The translations under genes were made by a program, and so were the position numbers. The notes under the pieces were generated by a model that saw only the letters and a program-made list of their open reading frames with translations, ran no database searches and was not told where the DNA came from. This document shows positions 49,704 through 64,000 of a DNA stretch of 64,000 bases, piece by piece. The DNA is from Rhabdornis inornatus (Eukaryota > Chordata > Aves > Passeriformes > Rhabdornithidae), in assembly GCA_013397075.1 (NCBI GenBank), contig VWZS01003658.1, positions 71,444-135,443 on the forward strand, read 5' to 3'. Position 1 is the first letter of the stretch. Each line of letters opens with the position of its first letter.

Positions 49704-52700
49704 TTAGTCATAACTAAATACAATAACACAAATGAGTACAGTTATTCCTTTGTATGCAGAGGATTCAATTTGCAATGGCAAATATTTGTCACATAGCTCT
49801 CAATGCATTAAATAGTACATTTTGGCCTCAATTAACAGAAACAGCAACAAAAACACTAACTGGAGTAATAGGTTGGGAATATGAGCTCCCATCCCAAAAG
49901 AACAGACTCTCTCCTTTTCATTCTCATCGTTGTCAGCTTTTTCAACTCACATCACTCCAAGATGTACCTCTGTGTCAGCATTAAAGCTAGTTTGCAGCAG
50001 CAGGAGGCCAACCTTGGTGCTTTTAAAATTAAAAGCACATAAATTATTTTCCCTAAAAACATAGAAAAAAGATGCCTGCTACCTGCGACCTTGCGAACCA
50101 GCTTGTCTATTTCTGAAACTTTGTAACTGAGTTTTAAAACTTTATAGAGTTTGTAATAGAAAGGGTAGTAGAATTTAAACTTATTTATAATGAAAGTTGT
50201 TATATGACAGTGAACCTTGGTAACAGCAATACTTCTCAAGCCTGAAAGCCGAGAAAGATACCACATTTAATTTATTGCTCAAAGAATTATTATATATCTG
50301 AGAGTACTGAATGTTCATTTTATTCATTTTTTAATATGGATTTCCACTATCATTCTTGAAGTCTCTCCTTTGCAAATAAGTCTTTATCATTCTCAAATTT
50401 AGTGATAAATACAGAAGAAAAAACTCATGGGACACAAATAAGCAGTAAGCATTTTCCTGAAGGGTAGTATTAGAACTAGAGTAGCCAATTGCTCATTTTA
50501 TCTGTGGAAAAAAAAACAAAAAAACCAAAAAAACCAAACAGCTTTGGATTTTGTTCTATATAGACGTGGTAGGAAAATACTGGGAACATTTGTATTTTAA
50601 TTATGAAATAGTATTCAATCTACAGCATGAAAATGCTATAATTTGTAGATGATCTACTTACAGGATACTGAGTCATCCCTCAACTGAAATAAGAAAACAG
50701 CAAAGCTTGGAGAGAGCATAATTTAATTTGTTCTTTATTTCTATCACAACTGAATTCAAATTTCTGTTCCTAAAACATAAAACGCTGGGGAATAAGAATC
50801 CTTTTAATTCAGACCCAATGTTTTCCCACCAAATACAGAAGACACTATGCTGTGAGAAAGTTGTAGAGGTGACTTTCTATCATCACTTGCTAATGAGTGA
50901 GCATCCTTGTTAGTGCTCTCTCCAGGTTATGGGAGCACTACAGTTTCCCTTGACTGCCACAAGAGTGGCTACAGGAATGTGCAAACTTGCTCAAACATGC
51001 AGAGGAAATAATTAATTTAAGCTTTTTTGGTTTTCTCATTTTACCCTTCTAACATTTTCTACTTGCTATTTTTATTTTAACAAGAAAATTTTATTTCATT
51101 TTTTTTTAAACTAAGTTCTATTGCCTTATTAATTTTTTTCCTGTATTTTATGGCTCATTATCTTGGCTGTAAATTTTTTTCCCAATATATACCAAAAGGT
51201 TCCAAACTCACATTTTATATATATTTATAGCTTGACCATTACAGTAGTAATGAGAGCACAGTAGTGACAGGACAGAACACTTTAAATTCCTGCATGGAAA
51301 ATGGTCACAGCTTTGCCTCCACAGAGATAAGTATAAGCAGTAGATGGAAGTTACAAATTATCCAGTATAAAGTTGAAAAAATGTTTTAAGTCCTGCTTCT
51401 GAGCCTGTTCCATTTCAGCCTAAGTGCTGAGATTCAGCAGCCAGGTCCCATGGGAAGGAGCCATCAAGGTTTAGTATCATGAATATTCAATGTTAACGCC
51501 AGAATGATGGTGAGACTGGAACTTAATTTGGAAGTCATAGACTCTCTTTCAGCTGCCCTACTTAGCAGACACATCTACAGCTAATGTGTCCAGGCAAGAC
51601 TGCTATTTGTTTATTGCAAAATGTTTTCAAAATGGCACATTGGAGTACAGCACCTCAGGTCAAGGGCCATTATGCCAAATTGCACAATACACGTATGCTG
51701 TGTCTGAGGTGAGGACCCAGTGCCCACCAGGGCACTTTACAGCCTCAGGGTACACAACTAAAACATACTGAGGTTTCACAGCTACCACAGAGGTCAGACC
51801 AGGGCTCTTACTGTACATGGTGCTGCTCAAAAGGATGACAACAATGCATGAGCATTTCAAGTCCAAGAAACTTTTCCCTCTGAGCTTTAAGGCCCAAGCA
51901 GTTCACTGAAAACTGGTTGCTTAGGGCTCCACAGAAATTGTATGTTTGAAGAATAATCCTTCTCTGCTACAGTGAGTGCAATCATATCAATACAGGCAAA
52001 AAAGGCAGGTGGGGTGGGGGGGAGAAGTGAGAAAAAATCTAAGATGAAATTTTTCTTATTTTCAGGTGCTTTAAGAGGTTTTTCTTTCTACAGAAAACAA
52101 ATTTCAAGCAAATCAAGAGGCACCTGATATAAATTGTCCAAAATCCTTGTGAGAATCATTCTAGCGTACAAAATATAGTGTTATAAACGTAGATACACTT
52201 GTCTATATGTGTGTTTCTGTAAGTGTAAGTCAGCAGTGCATGTTGAAATTAATTGTTTCCCTATTGCTCTCCTGTTACTGTAATACTAGCAGTGCCTTTG
52301 TGAAAATCATGGTTTCCCTCAAGTGCAATATCTTCCTGTTGTTGACTGAAACAGTCAAATTGTACAGCCATGTATGACATTACAATTTTGTGCTAGGCTA
52401 TATTGACTATTTTGACAGAAAACACAGAGCATGAAAACCCCCAGCTGTTGTTAGTAGTGGAAGTAGGGAACTTGCTTCAGAGAATTAACTTACACATGTC
52501 AAAAATCTTTTTTTTAAAAATGTTTGGATAAGAAGACTTTTGATGAAAATCCAAACAACAGTGGCTATCTCAGCACAATTTTCTTTTGTATGTTAGATCA
52601 ACAGCAGATCATGGCAAGCAGCAGATGAGCTGAATTACTCATATATTCCTCTCTGAGCTGGAGCTCACTTCTTCAGGTAAACTGAGCTCATTATCAATCA

Positions 52701-55700
52701 CCACAGCACTTTAGGGTGCTTCAAAGTCTGCTGAACTTCTTATTAGGGTTTTCTTTTCTGTGAGAGTAGAATATTGAAACATTTTGCTTCCTTGCAGGAC
52801 ATCTTTGTTAGTGAATTTCTTAGATAAAGAAATATATATATATTTTAATTTAAAGCATTTTTTTTTCCTGACAACACTCACTTGAAGACACAGATACATA
52901 AGATAAGCAGGTATTTTGAAATTAAAGTGTGTACACAGAGAAAAGGTTACATTTTCATTAATCCCTTTCCTTTTCACTATTTCTTTTCCTTCTTTGTGTG
53001 TTCACAACTCAGTTACCATTTCAGAAGGAAGAAAGTGAAATTGTGGACTCAGAAGCCAGTAGGTGACTGTAGAAAACACGGGTGGGACCCTGGTTCAAGA
53101 GGAGCAGCACCTCACTTGATGTGACTGGGTGAGCACCTGTGCACTTTGGGCAAGCACTCTTAGAGGAACCATTTAAGAATCTACATTGAGGAAGTGTAGG
53201 GTTAAGTGCGAGCTGCAAATGAGACTATTCTGTAGAAGATAGTGGTTGTTATTTCATAAGAAGAAATGATGCAAAACCCAGGGTATTAGACTTACGACTT
53301 GGAGTTCTTATATCAGTACCAGAGAAAAATAAAATTTCATTTCACCTTTTCTTTTCAAAAAATTGTTTTGTTTCAGCCTTTTGAGCAGTGGAAGAGAATA
53401 TATACCAAATGATGTACATTAAAAACTCACCTCTATTAATAGCTAGTGTGTCTCTGCCTTGGCGATGGTACCAGAGCTAGCTCTAACTGAAAAAACTTAC
53501 TTCTTTTACTTCCAGACTATTATATGTAAATTGCCTTTAATGCTTTTGATTTATCAGGCTCATGTTAGACTCATGTTTGGCAATATTGCCCATTTTTTCA
53601 TTATTTTTCCATAAATACTGAAGGATGCCTTCCACGTACATCATATGCTATATATAGTAATCTGGTTTTATGCACTCCAGTTGCTAGAGAACAATAAGAA
53701 TTTTATATTCCCATTGAAAAAAGAATTGTGCCTCTGGTCTAGTAAGAACATATCTTAGTCAATGTTCCCAATTCTTTACAGCTTGTGTGACAACTTTATC
53801 TACTTACTAATAGTATACCTACCTGGGAAATTACTCTCACACTGGACATTTCATAATGTATTTTCACCTTCATGGAACTGGTTAGAGCTGCAGACAGAGG
53901 CCAGTAAGGCCTGAGGGAAAAACACTTAATGCCATTTTGCTGCAAAAAAAATATATTTGAATTTTAACCAAGACCTTAGAAAGATCATATTGCCACCTGT
54001 TCACCCACTGCCTTTTTTTCCCCCACCTCAATGACACAAATTTTTTTTATTCAGATCATTGCAGTATTGTGGTGCTAATTACTATGGGTTTTCAGCTTAA
54101 GGAAATAAATTTCACAGCTCTAAACCTCCAGATTTCAAATCTGTTCTTGCTTGAGATATGCAGCAGCAGACCTTTGCTTGACTTAGCTTCTGTATTACAC
54201 TAAACTCAGGACCTGCAGTGCTGTTTGTCATTTCTACTGGAAAAAACCCAACCCAAACCAAACCAAAATGCCTTCAGTGACTAAATATCCACTACAGACC
54301 AAACCCAAAAAGATTTGCTCACGGTGCCATTTTTTGGGGAAAGGAGTAAAATGTGGTTCTAGGGAGACACCTGAGTATTTTGTTTTGTTCTTTTAAATTC
54401 CCTTTTTTGTTATTTTATTTATTTTTACAAAAAATATTTATTTCCATTTTTACTTGGGCAGAATCAATCCGTTTATATTTTTAATCCAAAAAGATAGAAA
54501 ATTGCTGCCAACCATTGAACCTTAAACAATGCAGAGAACAGGGCTTTTAATAGCAGGTTGTGACAAAAGTAATATTCTTAAACACTGACATCTCGTGGCA
54601 CGCTCTAGAAAAAGCAAAAGTCTCCGGAGAGGTGATGTCTTTCTCTAAGTGAAGGTCAAGCAGAGCAAATGATGCATAAGACTCAAAATACATAAGCATT
54701 TTCACTCTCCTTTAAAAAGCAAAAGTGATAGATCTATTTTCTAGCTATTTCATTATCAAAAAACCAACACAGAATTAGTTTCACAAAATACTGGGGTAAA
54801 CACTACATTGAATAGCACTAGGATAAATAGTTAAGAGCATTTTGCAATTACTTAGGAATCTTTTTTCCATTAACGCTATTAATAAATTGGGCAGCCTTTG
54901 AGGTATCCACAATGGAATGTGTAATGCCAATAAAGCACTTCAGGAACAGGTCACATAATTAAAGGGCAAATAATCACCCTGGAAACCATGATGATGATTT
55001 TTAAGTGGTTTCATTACTGGGGTATACATCACAAGGTGATTGCCATTCAGCTAAACTATAGTGTATTCTTGAACTAGACGAAAATAATTCTCATGCTGCC
55101 TACAAGGGAGGTGGTGTTGCATTCTAACCTCTTCAGAACCAGCCCTAGAGAAAAGTCCACCATGTCTGGCTAATCCAGAGAATCAAGTAAATGACCTTTC
55201 CTAACTTTTCTAATAATAGTAGCAAAATATCTTTTTTTTTTTTTTAATTGATGGCACTGGAATACTTCTTAAAAAGATTTGATTTCAGTTTGTAAGTACA
55301 GTTGATGCTGACCAAAAAACCTGAAACAAATTACTTGCAGTCACTTACAATCAACTTTTATTTGATTTTACAATGTGACTACTGCACTCCTGTTAGTTAC
55401 ACTTATTCATCTCTCCAGTGGTGATCTTTAGAAAGTGCTGTTAGAAGATCAGAAAGCCTTTTTTCGGTAGGATTCAACCACCTCATAGCCATTTAATTTT
55501 AATGTTCATATGACATTCCTCTCTGTTCTCTGTTTCAATAATTTTGTCTTTGCCAATAGCTGCCTAGGACGGCATTTCCTGTTTACCTAAGGTCTTTCTA
55601 AATGTGATGCAACCTTGTCATCTGCAAGAAACTAGCCTAGTTCAGACATCAGAAAGATAATGAATATACATTGTGCTAGAAATAAGTGTCAAGCATCACT

Positions 55701-58700
55701 CACTGCACATAACCTAAAATCAATGTTACTGGAAGAACATAAAGGCAGGCTGTAGGGTGGAATGAACAGCTTCCATTAGCATTATCCCTTCTGGTCCAAA
55801 TTCTAAAACTGGTATTGGAAACATTATCCTTGTCAACAGCAAACAACCTGTTTTTCTCTATTCTGGAATCTTCTCTTCAATTTGATGGAGAAATGAAAGA
55901 TTATCAGTATGAGCAAGCAGCTAAAGGCAAAAATTTGAAGTAAACCAGTTGGATTCTCTAAATCCTGATGTGAAGCAAGAAATGCTTGAAGTGGGACCAA
56001 TGCTACCAGCACTGGAGAAACTGAATTTTCTCCGCCACTTCCCATTTAAACAAGAAGACCCCTAGATTTTTCACTGTCACCAGAAAATATGGAAACTGTG
56101 GTTACCAAAATCACTTTCTCTTGTCTGTCTACAGTTGGCAGGAAGTTTGGGAAGTCTGCTGTTATGGAAGAAATTTTTCTCTATGATTCTTACTTTCAAG
56201 ACATCTAAGATGTACTTCAGAATACCAGAGAATCTATAAATGTTGAAAACCAAGTCAATTATGCAAAAAAAAGCCACCAACTTTCTGTAAAATATATATA
56301 TTTTTTTTGACTACCATGGTGTGGAAACGTCATCTCTGGGCTGTTATTGCCCGTGAGTAATGGGTGTTGCTCAAATTTGTTGGAAAAAACAAAAACAAAA
56401 CCAAAGAAACAACAAAACAAAACCTTCCCTAAAGTAAGTTTGAAGTTCCCACACAGGAGAGAAAACATTAAGAACTGAGTATGAGTAAGATATAAGAACT
56501 ATAAAATGTCTGAAAATTGAATGAAAATATATGGAGATATGATAGAATGCTGGAAACAAATAAAAATACTTTTAAAAAATTATGAATACGATGAATGAGA
56601 ACAAAACTAGGAGATTATTGCAAACTGGAAAACATGACGAATGAAAAAGATTAGGGGAAGAGAATCAACTCTTTAAGTGCTTGCATGGTACAAGTGTTGA
56701 AAGAGGGAACAAATTTGTTGCTTTGTTTGAACTCTTGAGGCCTGCAAATTTTATCTTTGTGTCCTGCAAATTTTCCAGATATCTTGACCGGCAAAGTACA
56801 TATTGTTTAGGGTACTTTTTCATTTGGATTTCTAAAATGCAGAACATCCTTCTGTCATTCACAGAGGATTGTCAATGGTTCAAGCTAGGAAAAGAACAAT
56901 GACATAATGAAAAACTGAAAATAAATTCACTTATCTCATTTTTTTGCCTCTACTTCTCTTCTGCATATCTATACACAGAGAAAAAAATGTATGTACTATT
57001 GAGAAAGAGACATACTGATCAGTGACAGTGAATGATATGCTGAGATCACTGTTAGAATAAACACACCAAGGGAAGAAAAATATATTGGCACTTCAAATTA
57101 GCAAGTCCAGTTTTACGATGTTCCTCTTTTCACAAAGTGGTTTTCAGTTTTAACCCTACCTTTTCCTCTGGTGCATGCTGAAAATATGAGGTAAATGCAG
57201 CTGTTTGGAAGACAAAATAGTAATTACAATAAGGCAATAAAATCTAGTATCAAACCAAACACACAGGTATGAAAAGCATGGTTTTACTCTGAGAAAAGGA
57301 TGAGAAAAATCTCCACAGGTGAAGGTATTTAATTCTTTCTACAATTGCTCTTCCTGAAAAATCCTAACCACTAAAGCAAGTTAAGTAGCAACCTACAGGG
57401 AAACTCTCTCACTCACTGCCAGGTAAAACTCAGAATGTGATGCACTAGAGTTTTTTGTGTCAATTTTCATATGAGGTGCATTGGGAGGGTCCAACTTCTC
57501 ATCATAGGAGCCCAGCATGACTGGCTTAGTTAGACAAATACATCCACACTGTAGTCTATTTAAAGCTAAGCTCCCAAGTGCACTGATATCAGTGAAAACA
57601 TATATGCACAAATGCCACTGTGAGACAGCCCTCATAAGCTTCAAAGATTCAGAAGCAGGGTCTGATTGTACAAGTTGCTGACACTCAGTTCCTCAGGGTA
57701 TCTAGGCACTTATCTCCTGCTGAAGGGAATTAAACAGAAGGCATCAGAGGGTGATGCTGAAACTCCTGCAGGCTTCATTTACATAAATGATGAGGTTCAA
57801 GTCAGTGGTAGCTTTCTTCTGCAGCAAGTCCTTTTCTCAGAACTTTAACTCCTAAATGAATTTTAAAACTCATTCTTTCTCCCTAGTTAAGCAAGAAATC
57901 TGTTCACAAATAATTTTCAACGTGATTTATCTTCTGGCAGAAGACAATCAGTGCACACTTTTTACGACTTAAGAAATTCACTTAGATTCTGCTTTTCTGT
58001 TAATTTGCTACTGATTATATCCTAAAAAAAAAAAACAAATCAAGAAAACCCCAAAAAACCACACTTCCACTATCAAGCATTAAGAGATTAGTACAAACTT
58101 GAGAAAGGATAATGGACGATTGCCATTAAAATTTAAATAGCAATACATGTATGCACAGCTGCATGGTTTTCAGCAGGATCTGAACTACTTGTTTCTGCAT
58201 TTACTTCCCCAACATATTTATCCCCAGCAGTAGCAGGAGTGTGTATGTGTGTGTTACATCCTCCCTTCAGTTTCATTTTGGTAGTACTTAGAAGCTAATT
58301 ACTAATCCTGTTCTCTCCCTTCTCTCTCCTCCTCACCACAAATTCTAGTCATAAGGCATGGTGCAATTACAGCATGAAAGAAAGCTCACACCCCTCCAGC
58401 CCTGCACAGCTGTCTTCCACCTTGGTTTGTCTTTTCAAATAGGACATCCCTGAAGGAAGGTATCATCTCCTTAATGACTTTGGACTTTAAGCAGAAGTTG
58501 CATGAAGAAGAATTCTCTTCTTTTAAAGTCTTTGTGAGACCCTTCATTCAATTTATTTATATGAATATGTATTTAAAAGATTTTAAGTATGGATTTGATG
58601 AAAATATTCCTTACTAAAGGACCTGTTGAATACCAGGAAGATGCTTAATTATGAAGTTGTTTAAAATGCAGAGGATTGGGTAAGTACATAATTAAGGAGC

Positions 58701-60186
58701 TATCATTCCCATCACAGTAGGGAAAAAATTACTCTGAATTCCATTAAGTAATCAAGGATTGATTGAATATGTCTAATATAATGTTCAGCCTATGAGGAGT
58801 ATTGTTACAGAATTCTATGAGTCATTCATATGTTTGGGCCATATGATTTGGTTGTAGTAAGAACCGTGGGTTTGACTGGAAACACAAATATTTTATAATT
58901 TAAAATCTTTAATATTATTCCCAACAGCTGTAATGGATGTTAGCTTGTGTCTGCTGAAGGTCCAAAAGACATTTGTAACACTTCATATTGAAAAACAAAT
59001 TTACAATAAAATAATTAATATCCTTGGGTTTGAACAGGTAACTTCAAAGTAAAATTGGAAATCAGATAGGATATTTAACAGTGAATAAACTCATTTGAAT
59101 AATACAACAGCTCAGAGATAACTTTAATTTCAGAAAGAACTGGTAAAAAAGAGAAGGTACTTTTAATATACACTTGAAAGATGGAGAAAACAGATTTAAG
59201 CTTTTTCTCTCAAAAAGAATTTGAAAGACTAAGGGACGGTACAAATCCAATCCTTCGTACACCTGGTTGTATTTCCTGGCATAATAATAGTAATAAGCAT
59301 TTCAAACAAAATTTTATTGTTGATGCTTTAAAAGCTTGTACCATCTGACCTACTTGGAAAACCTACTGAAAAATTTGCAGTGTCATTGACTTTTATCTTA
59401 TACAAGTTATCTGATTCAAATTAAATATGTTAATAGCATAAATTATCTATTTAAAAATAAGCACAAGCGTACTATCTCCAGCACTACATAAAGTACAAAT
59501 TTAAGAACTATATAAAGTAAAAAGAAAAATTCCCTGGGGATAATTCTAACAAGTTTGGACGCTACTATATTTTTTATGCTCTGAAGGAGAATGGAAACAG
59601 AAAAGGTCTTTTTTTGTTGTTGTTTTCTGAAGAAATATGCCATCAGCCTCGAGTGGCAATAAATGATATCACGCTGACCCCAAGTTCTGCAATCAGTTGA
59701 CTCTGACCCTGGGAGCAAAGCACACCAGCAAGGAATTGACGGGTGTCTGATGAGCGGGGTTGTTTGCCTGTGCCAGCTAACAAGGTTACTCTTGCTGTTG
59801 TCACCTCTGCCCTCCACACATGGATGCCTGACCTGCTTGCTCATCAGCTTTCAAACTACCACATTTACAAGCAAAGAATTTTGCAGTTTGCCTAAGCAAC
59901 AGATCATTACCTTACAATGTTATATTGCAATTGGTGCTTCTATATCTGTGCGTGGAGGATAGAGCAGAAGGGTTGCAGTGGTCTCAGATACCCATATTCT
60001 CCCTTGTCTGTTAGATTTTACAGTGGAACCTTCATGTCACTATCATATTCAGAGGAAGGAGGATCTAAACTGAATAAAATAGATAGCCAGGCAGAGGAAA
60101 AAGCCCATCCTTACCATTAGAGTTTGACTGGATGAAGTTCTAAACCATGAGATTTAATTTTATCTTAATAGATTTGCAAGCACTAT

Positions 60187-60204
60187 TAAAAAAAAAAAAA
60201 AAAA
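60187..60204. repeat. Poly(A) run
   Basis: Eighteen consecutive A, the longest homopolymer seen. No recognisable retrocopy or SINE precedes it. Confidence 0.8.
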
Positions 60205-60254
60205 GCAATACCAAATATCTTATTTTAAAGGAAGGGGATCACTAGAGTAATTTC

Positions 60255-60285
60255 ACAAAAGAAAATGATTCTTCTTTTCTTTTGT
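60255..60285. repeat. Perfect 11-bp inverted repeat
   Basis: ACAAAAGAAAA and its exact reverse complement TTTTCTTTTGT are separated by nine bases. Low-complexity arms make chance likely. Confidence 0.6.
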
Positions 60286-62885
60286 CAGCTTTTGATTTTT
60301 CTCCATCATTTGGAGTATCTAGAACAGTCACAGAGAATAGAAATAGTTCAGTAGTGTTCGGCTAAGGCTGTGATCAAAAGCAACAAAAAGAAATCCCCCA
60401 GAATGTCTAGCCCCTGGAATGATAAGAGAAGATATAGAATTCCTTACAGAAGTCAAGTTTACCTTCAATTCTCAGAAAATTCAGATAATTTTTAGAGATG
60501 GTAATGGAGAAACCTCAAGCAAGAGCTATTCCAAACTGGTCCAGTGTTTATTACCTTCATTAATAGGGTACTTTGACCTTGTTGCAGATTATAATTGCCT
60601 AATTTCAGTTTATATACCTTGGATTAAGAATCCACTTTCTCCTAGTCTGGGATTTAATTCTGTTGGGTAAGTAACTACAAGTTAACATCCATTCTCTTTG
60701 TTAATGAGCAAAACAAACTGCACTGCATAAACCTTGATTATAAGACTTATTTGCCAGTGCTTGCATCATTTTTGAATGTGAAACTTGCATGAAATGGGTC
60801 TTATAACATTGCTCTGGTGGCAGTTTTACTCATGCTGTACTCAGTGGGAAGCTTATTTCTCAACTTCTGCTTGTATTAAGACACATGATGTTTTATTGCA
60901 GCCATTTAATCAGGCAATTAAATTCTTCCTAGTATTGCATTATTCAGAGTGTCTGCTTCACCAGTATGTGCATCATCTACAGCCTCAGGAAACACAGAAA
61001 CTCATTGTATAATCCATTGAGCTGGGAAAGAAGAGGCACTCCTTAAGAATAAGGACTAGCCCATTTTATAGCTCCATTAAAACCTTTAATAAAACTCTCA
61101 GCCTGCTATTTAGTAATTTATCCACCCTCCTATCTTAGCATTATTAATTGTGATTTAATGGGACATCTTGTTCTATATCTCAGACAAATCCACTCATTTC
61201 ACCCCCTGTTTGTTTTATGAAGAAAACTTGCAACTTTGGATTTATTTGACAACACTTACTTTAATTTCTTTTACCTGCCTTTTCAAAAGCCATGGCTGAA
61301 TTATGACATGGAACAACCTTTTAAAATAGGTGTTTTTAAATATGTATTTTTCTTAATTTCAGTTTGACAATTTTTATATTGTGTATTTGTTAAGGGAAGA
61401 AGGATTATTTACTGAGAGAGAAAAGAGAGGAAGGATTTTTGTTGAGGGTAAAAACAAGTAAAAGATAATCATATCAAGTATCCTTTCAGCATCACCAAAT
61501 GACTTGTCAATAGGAAAGAAGCAGTTTCACAGAGCAAAGAGAGAACCTCTACTGATGGGTCACAGATTGAAAAGCAACAATGTAACTGCTAGAACTCATG
61601 CTTTCTCTGTTGAAGTATTTCAAGGAGCTGGTTGTAGGAAAGTAGTTGCCTTTTCACAGCAGCACTATTTAAATAGATAATTTTTAGACAAAAACTAAGG
61701 TCTTTTATCATTCTTGTCTTGATAGTCCCAAGTGAAGATGAGTGTCACTTCTGTAAAACAAATGAATTGACCACATCACTTAGAACAAAAAATAGCAAAC
61801 AAATTTCACTAGTCTGCATTGCTTCAGCTTCCATCTGTGATCATCTTGTGTCACTGAATTATGTCTCTGCAAACAAATGATAATATCACTTTCCCATCAA
61901 CTCTGTTGTTCTGGTGCCCCTTTCCAGAGAAACATTCTCTCACTTCATCTGCATTTCTAGGTTGTCACTGTATGGCCTCTCTTTTTTCCTTTATAGGTTA
62001 ATATCAGTCACCTTCTGTCTCTAATATCCACTCTGGAGGTGTCTCTTGTCTCCTGTGCCAACAGCTGAAAGCCCAACAAGCTGCCTTTGTCAGACCTTAG
62101 GTTTATCCCCAGCCAAATGGGTCAGAAAACATATCTCTTGAATGTCTAAGGACATTGTGGCTGAGCTCTTGCAATTTCATTTATTCTTCTGTACCACTGT
62201 GTTAAACACCACCAAGCTGTTCTTTTTATTTCCTGTGCCTTCTCTCCAATATGGACTGTCTTCCTGAGCACTGACTCTGTTTCCATAGTCCACCTTTGCT
62301 TTTACCAGTATGTCTGTTCACCTTTTGTTCTTTCTCCAGTCCTGAGCAATTTTTTTCTATTAAAATGCATCAAAATAATGTTATAAAATTCCACAATCAT
62401 GAAGATCAGGTCTCCAGTTTCAGTTGTTGCAACTTCCTCTCATCTAGGGCTCCTTTTATTGCTCAGATCCATTAACTACTAAAAAAAAAAGCCCCTAAAC
62501 TTACATCGTACTCACACTCGCCACATTTTGGCAATCTGAATTCAGATATATCGTTTCTGTTTTCTTTGTATAACAAACTCAAACTTATTTCCTTCACTTT
62601 CAGATCACTGTTAGAAGTTCTATTCTCTGCATTAAAACTCTTGAATTATGCAGTAGTACAAGGTTAGGAGCCTGATTTCCCACTTCACAAATACCTACAA
62701 TCCATCACAGTATCCACTGAGTATTGAATTAATGCCTTTCACAATTTCCTGAGGCTCGCTTTCCATTTTCTTTTAAATATTTTTTCAAGAATCATTTTGT
62801 GAAAGATTTCAGACACACTTATATGTGTGTTTTTTCTGAACTGTACTAAATATGCCTATAGATATAACATATTTGGATATCTGTG

Positions 62886-62901
62886 TATATATATATATGT
62901 T
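62886..62901. repeat. (TA)n microsatellite
   Basis: About seven to eight TA units, flanked by TGTGT and TGTTTG. Confidence 0.75.
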
Positions 62902-64000
62902 TGTATTATGTTCATGTGTACATGCATGCATGAATATACATTTAAGTATATATATGGCATATGTACATGGAAGATGTCTTCCCAGACTTTTTCATAGTGC
63001 TCTTTCCATGGAGCCCAGAGAAAAAAGGAAGTTATTAAGATCACTACTCACGTTTAACATCAGCCTGAAATTTCCCCTGCACCCTCTGTTCCTTGTCTTT
63101 TCAGCCCTCTGTACATCAGAACACAGATTGTGTAGGACTACACACCTTGACACTGCCCAACACTGGGGCAGTGACCTTTATGGGTTACAACAACATAAAT
63201 AAAAGCAGTGCCAGTAGCAACTGAGAGAAAATAATTTAAAAATTTCTGATCCAAGTAACATGAAATGCTGTTGACAAAGAAAAGGTTATGTACTTTGAGG
63301 TTTTCAAAATAATTGCATTACTATAGGCCTACTGTGAAGATAATTGTGATTTGATTTCCTTCAAGGGAAAGCACTTAAATCTACCATCAACTAAAATGAT
63401 ACTTCAGAACCAAACTATGATTTTACTTCCACAGATGTAGACATGAAAATATTTGCAGTGCATACTTTTCCTTGTAGTAGAGACATGTCTACTACATATG
63501 GCATTTTGTAGTACATACTAATTCAGCGACAAAATACACCTACACACTAATTCTTAGTATAATAACGAATTGTCTTAATTGTCTTTTTTGTGCTCCAAAA
63601 CATAGCAGATATAGTGCTGACAGCTTCTTCTGATAAAGGTGATTAAAATGAACTAAAATCCTGATAGCAAATCTCTTAGAAATATTCATTTTCCAAAATA
63701 TTTTTAACATGTGAATTGGAAACAAGCTATTAGCACAACAAGCTATTAGAATATCCAGCCACACAAGGATTATGTTTGTACAGATGAGAGCGGGAGGGAA
63801 TCATCTGCCTGACCCCCAGCTGTCCTTTTAAGTAAATCCACCATGAGAGAACATCCAACAGTTAAGCATGCCAAGATAATAGTCAGGAAAAGGAGCTAAA
63901 ATTATTAGGAACCAGATGGTACTGTAGGAAAAAATACATAGGTATTTTGCATTGAGGTCACACTCTTGCTGAGCAATTCCATTGGTGTTAGATCTCTGCC

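Larger units (their letters stand above)
49704..64000. other. Long unique noncoding stretch to window end
   Basis: About 14 kb without a gene or recognised transposon. The longest frames (minus 59443-59844, 133 codons; plus 62852-63202, 116 codons) lack motifs and splice support. Poly(A)/A-rich runs occur near 50510-50540, 54240-54270, 56384-56424, 58024-58064 and 60187-60204. TA runs occur near 52836-52846, 56291-56301 and 62886-62901. Old, unrecognisable repeats may be present. Confidence 0.5.

Noticed and set aside
59443..59844. 133-codon minus-strand frame
   Set aside because: Composition changes midway from polar to strongly hydrophobic, following the base composition of the DNA. No motif or start context.
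60187..60204. Poly(A) run as the tail of a processed pseudogene
   Set aside because: No coding-like or SINE-like body upstream and no flanking duplication. Bird CR1 machinery does not normally make poly(A)-tailed retrocopies.
1..64000. CRISPR arrays, operons, bacterial or phage genes
   Set aside because: No regularly spaced direct repeats and no dense coding. All recognised elements are vertebrate retrotransposons.

Overview
The window looks like noncoding DNA from a bird macrochromosome: a gene desert or the inside of very large introns. It is AT-rich and poor in CpG. No open reading frame exceeds 166 codons, and none of the longer ones resembles a known single-exon gene. The bird assignment rests on the repeats. 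Six segments are chicken-repeat-1 (CR1) retrotransposon 3' ends of several ages. Two solo long terminal repeats (LTRs) resemble avian endogenous retrovirus LTRs. No mammalian Alu, L1 or B elements were seen. Repeat families are named from remembered consensus patterns, not from a search.

Layout: 1-9.7 kb is unique AT-rich sequence with one copy of an unnamed dispersed repeat (7704-7858). An LTR lies at 9745-10102, and 51 bp beyond it is the best candidate protein-coding exon (minus strand, 10154-10400). 10.4-14.1 kb is mostly unique, with an AAAT microsatellite. CR1 copies lie at 14158-14668 (+) and 17420-17990 (-, one copy apparently nested in an older one). A second LTR ends near 21680. The second copy of the unnamed repeat (22264-22410) is followed by two overlapping perfect hairpins (22819-22871). 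A foreign-looking 149-bp GC/CpG-rich block at 23386-23534 ends at the window's only ambiguous base (N at 23535).

From 23.5 to 31.9 kb there is unique sequence with a tRNA-derived SINE relic near 29.4-29.5 kb. The longest CR1 (31895-33240, minus) keeps recognisable reverse-transcriptase motifs. 33.3-44.8 kb is unique and holds a 110-base polypyrimidine tract. CR1 relics follow at 44765-45135 (+), 47048-47200 (-) and 49324-49703 (+). From 49.7 kb to the end nothing beyond low-complexity tracts could be recognised.

No operon, RNA gene, CRISPR array or complete protein-coding gene is supported. The observations most worth following are the candidate exon beside the antisense LTR (with two weaker minus-strand exon candidates), the GC block with its N, the unnamed repeat pair and the double hairpin. 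I did not find convincing evidence of a new biological system.
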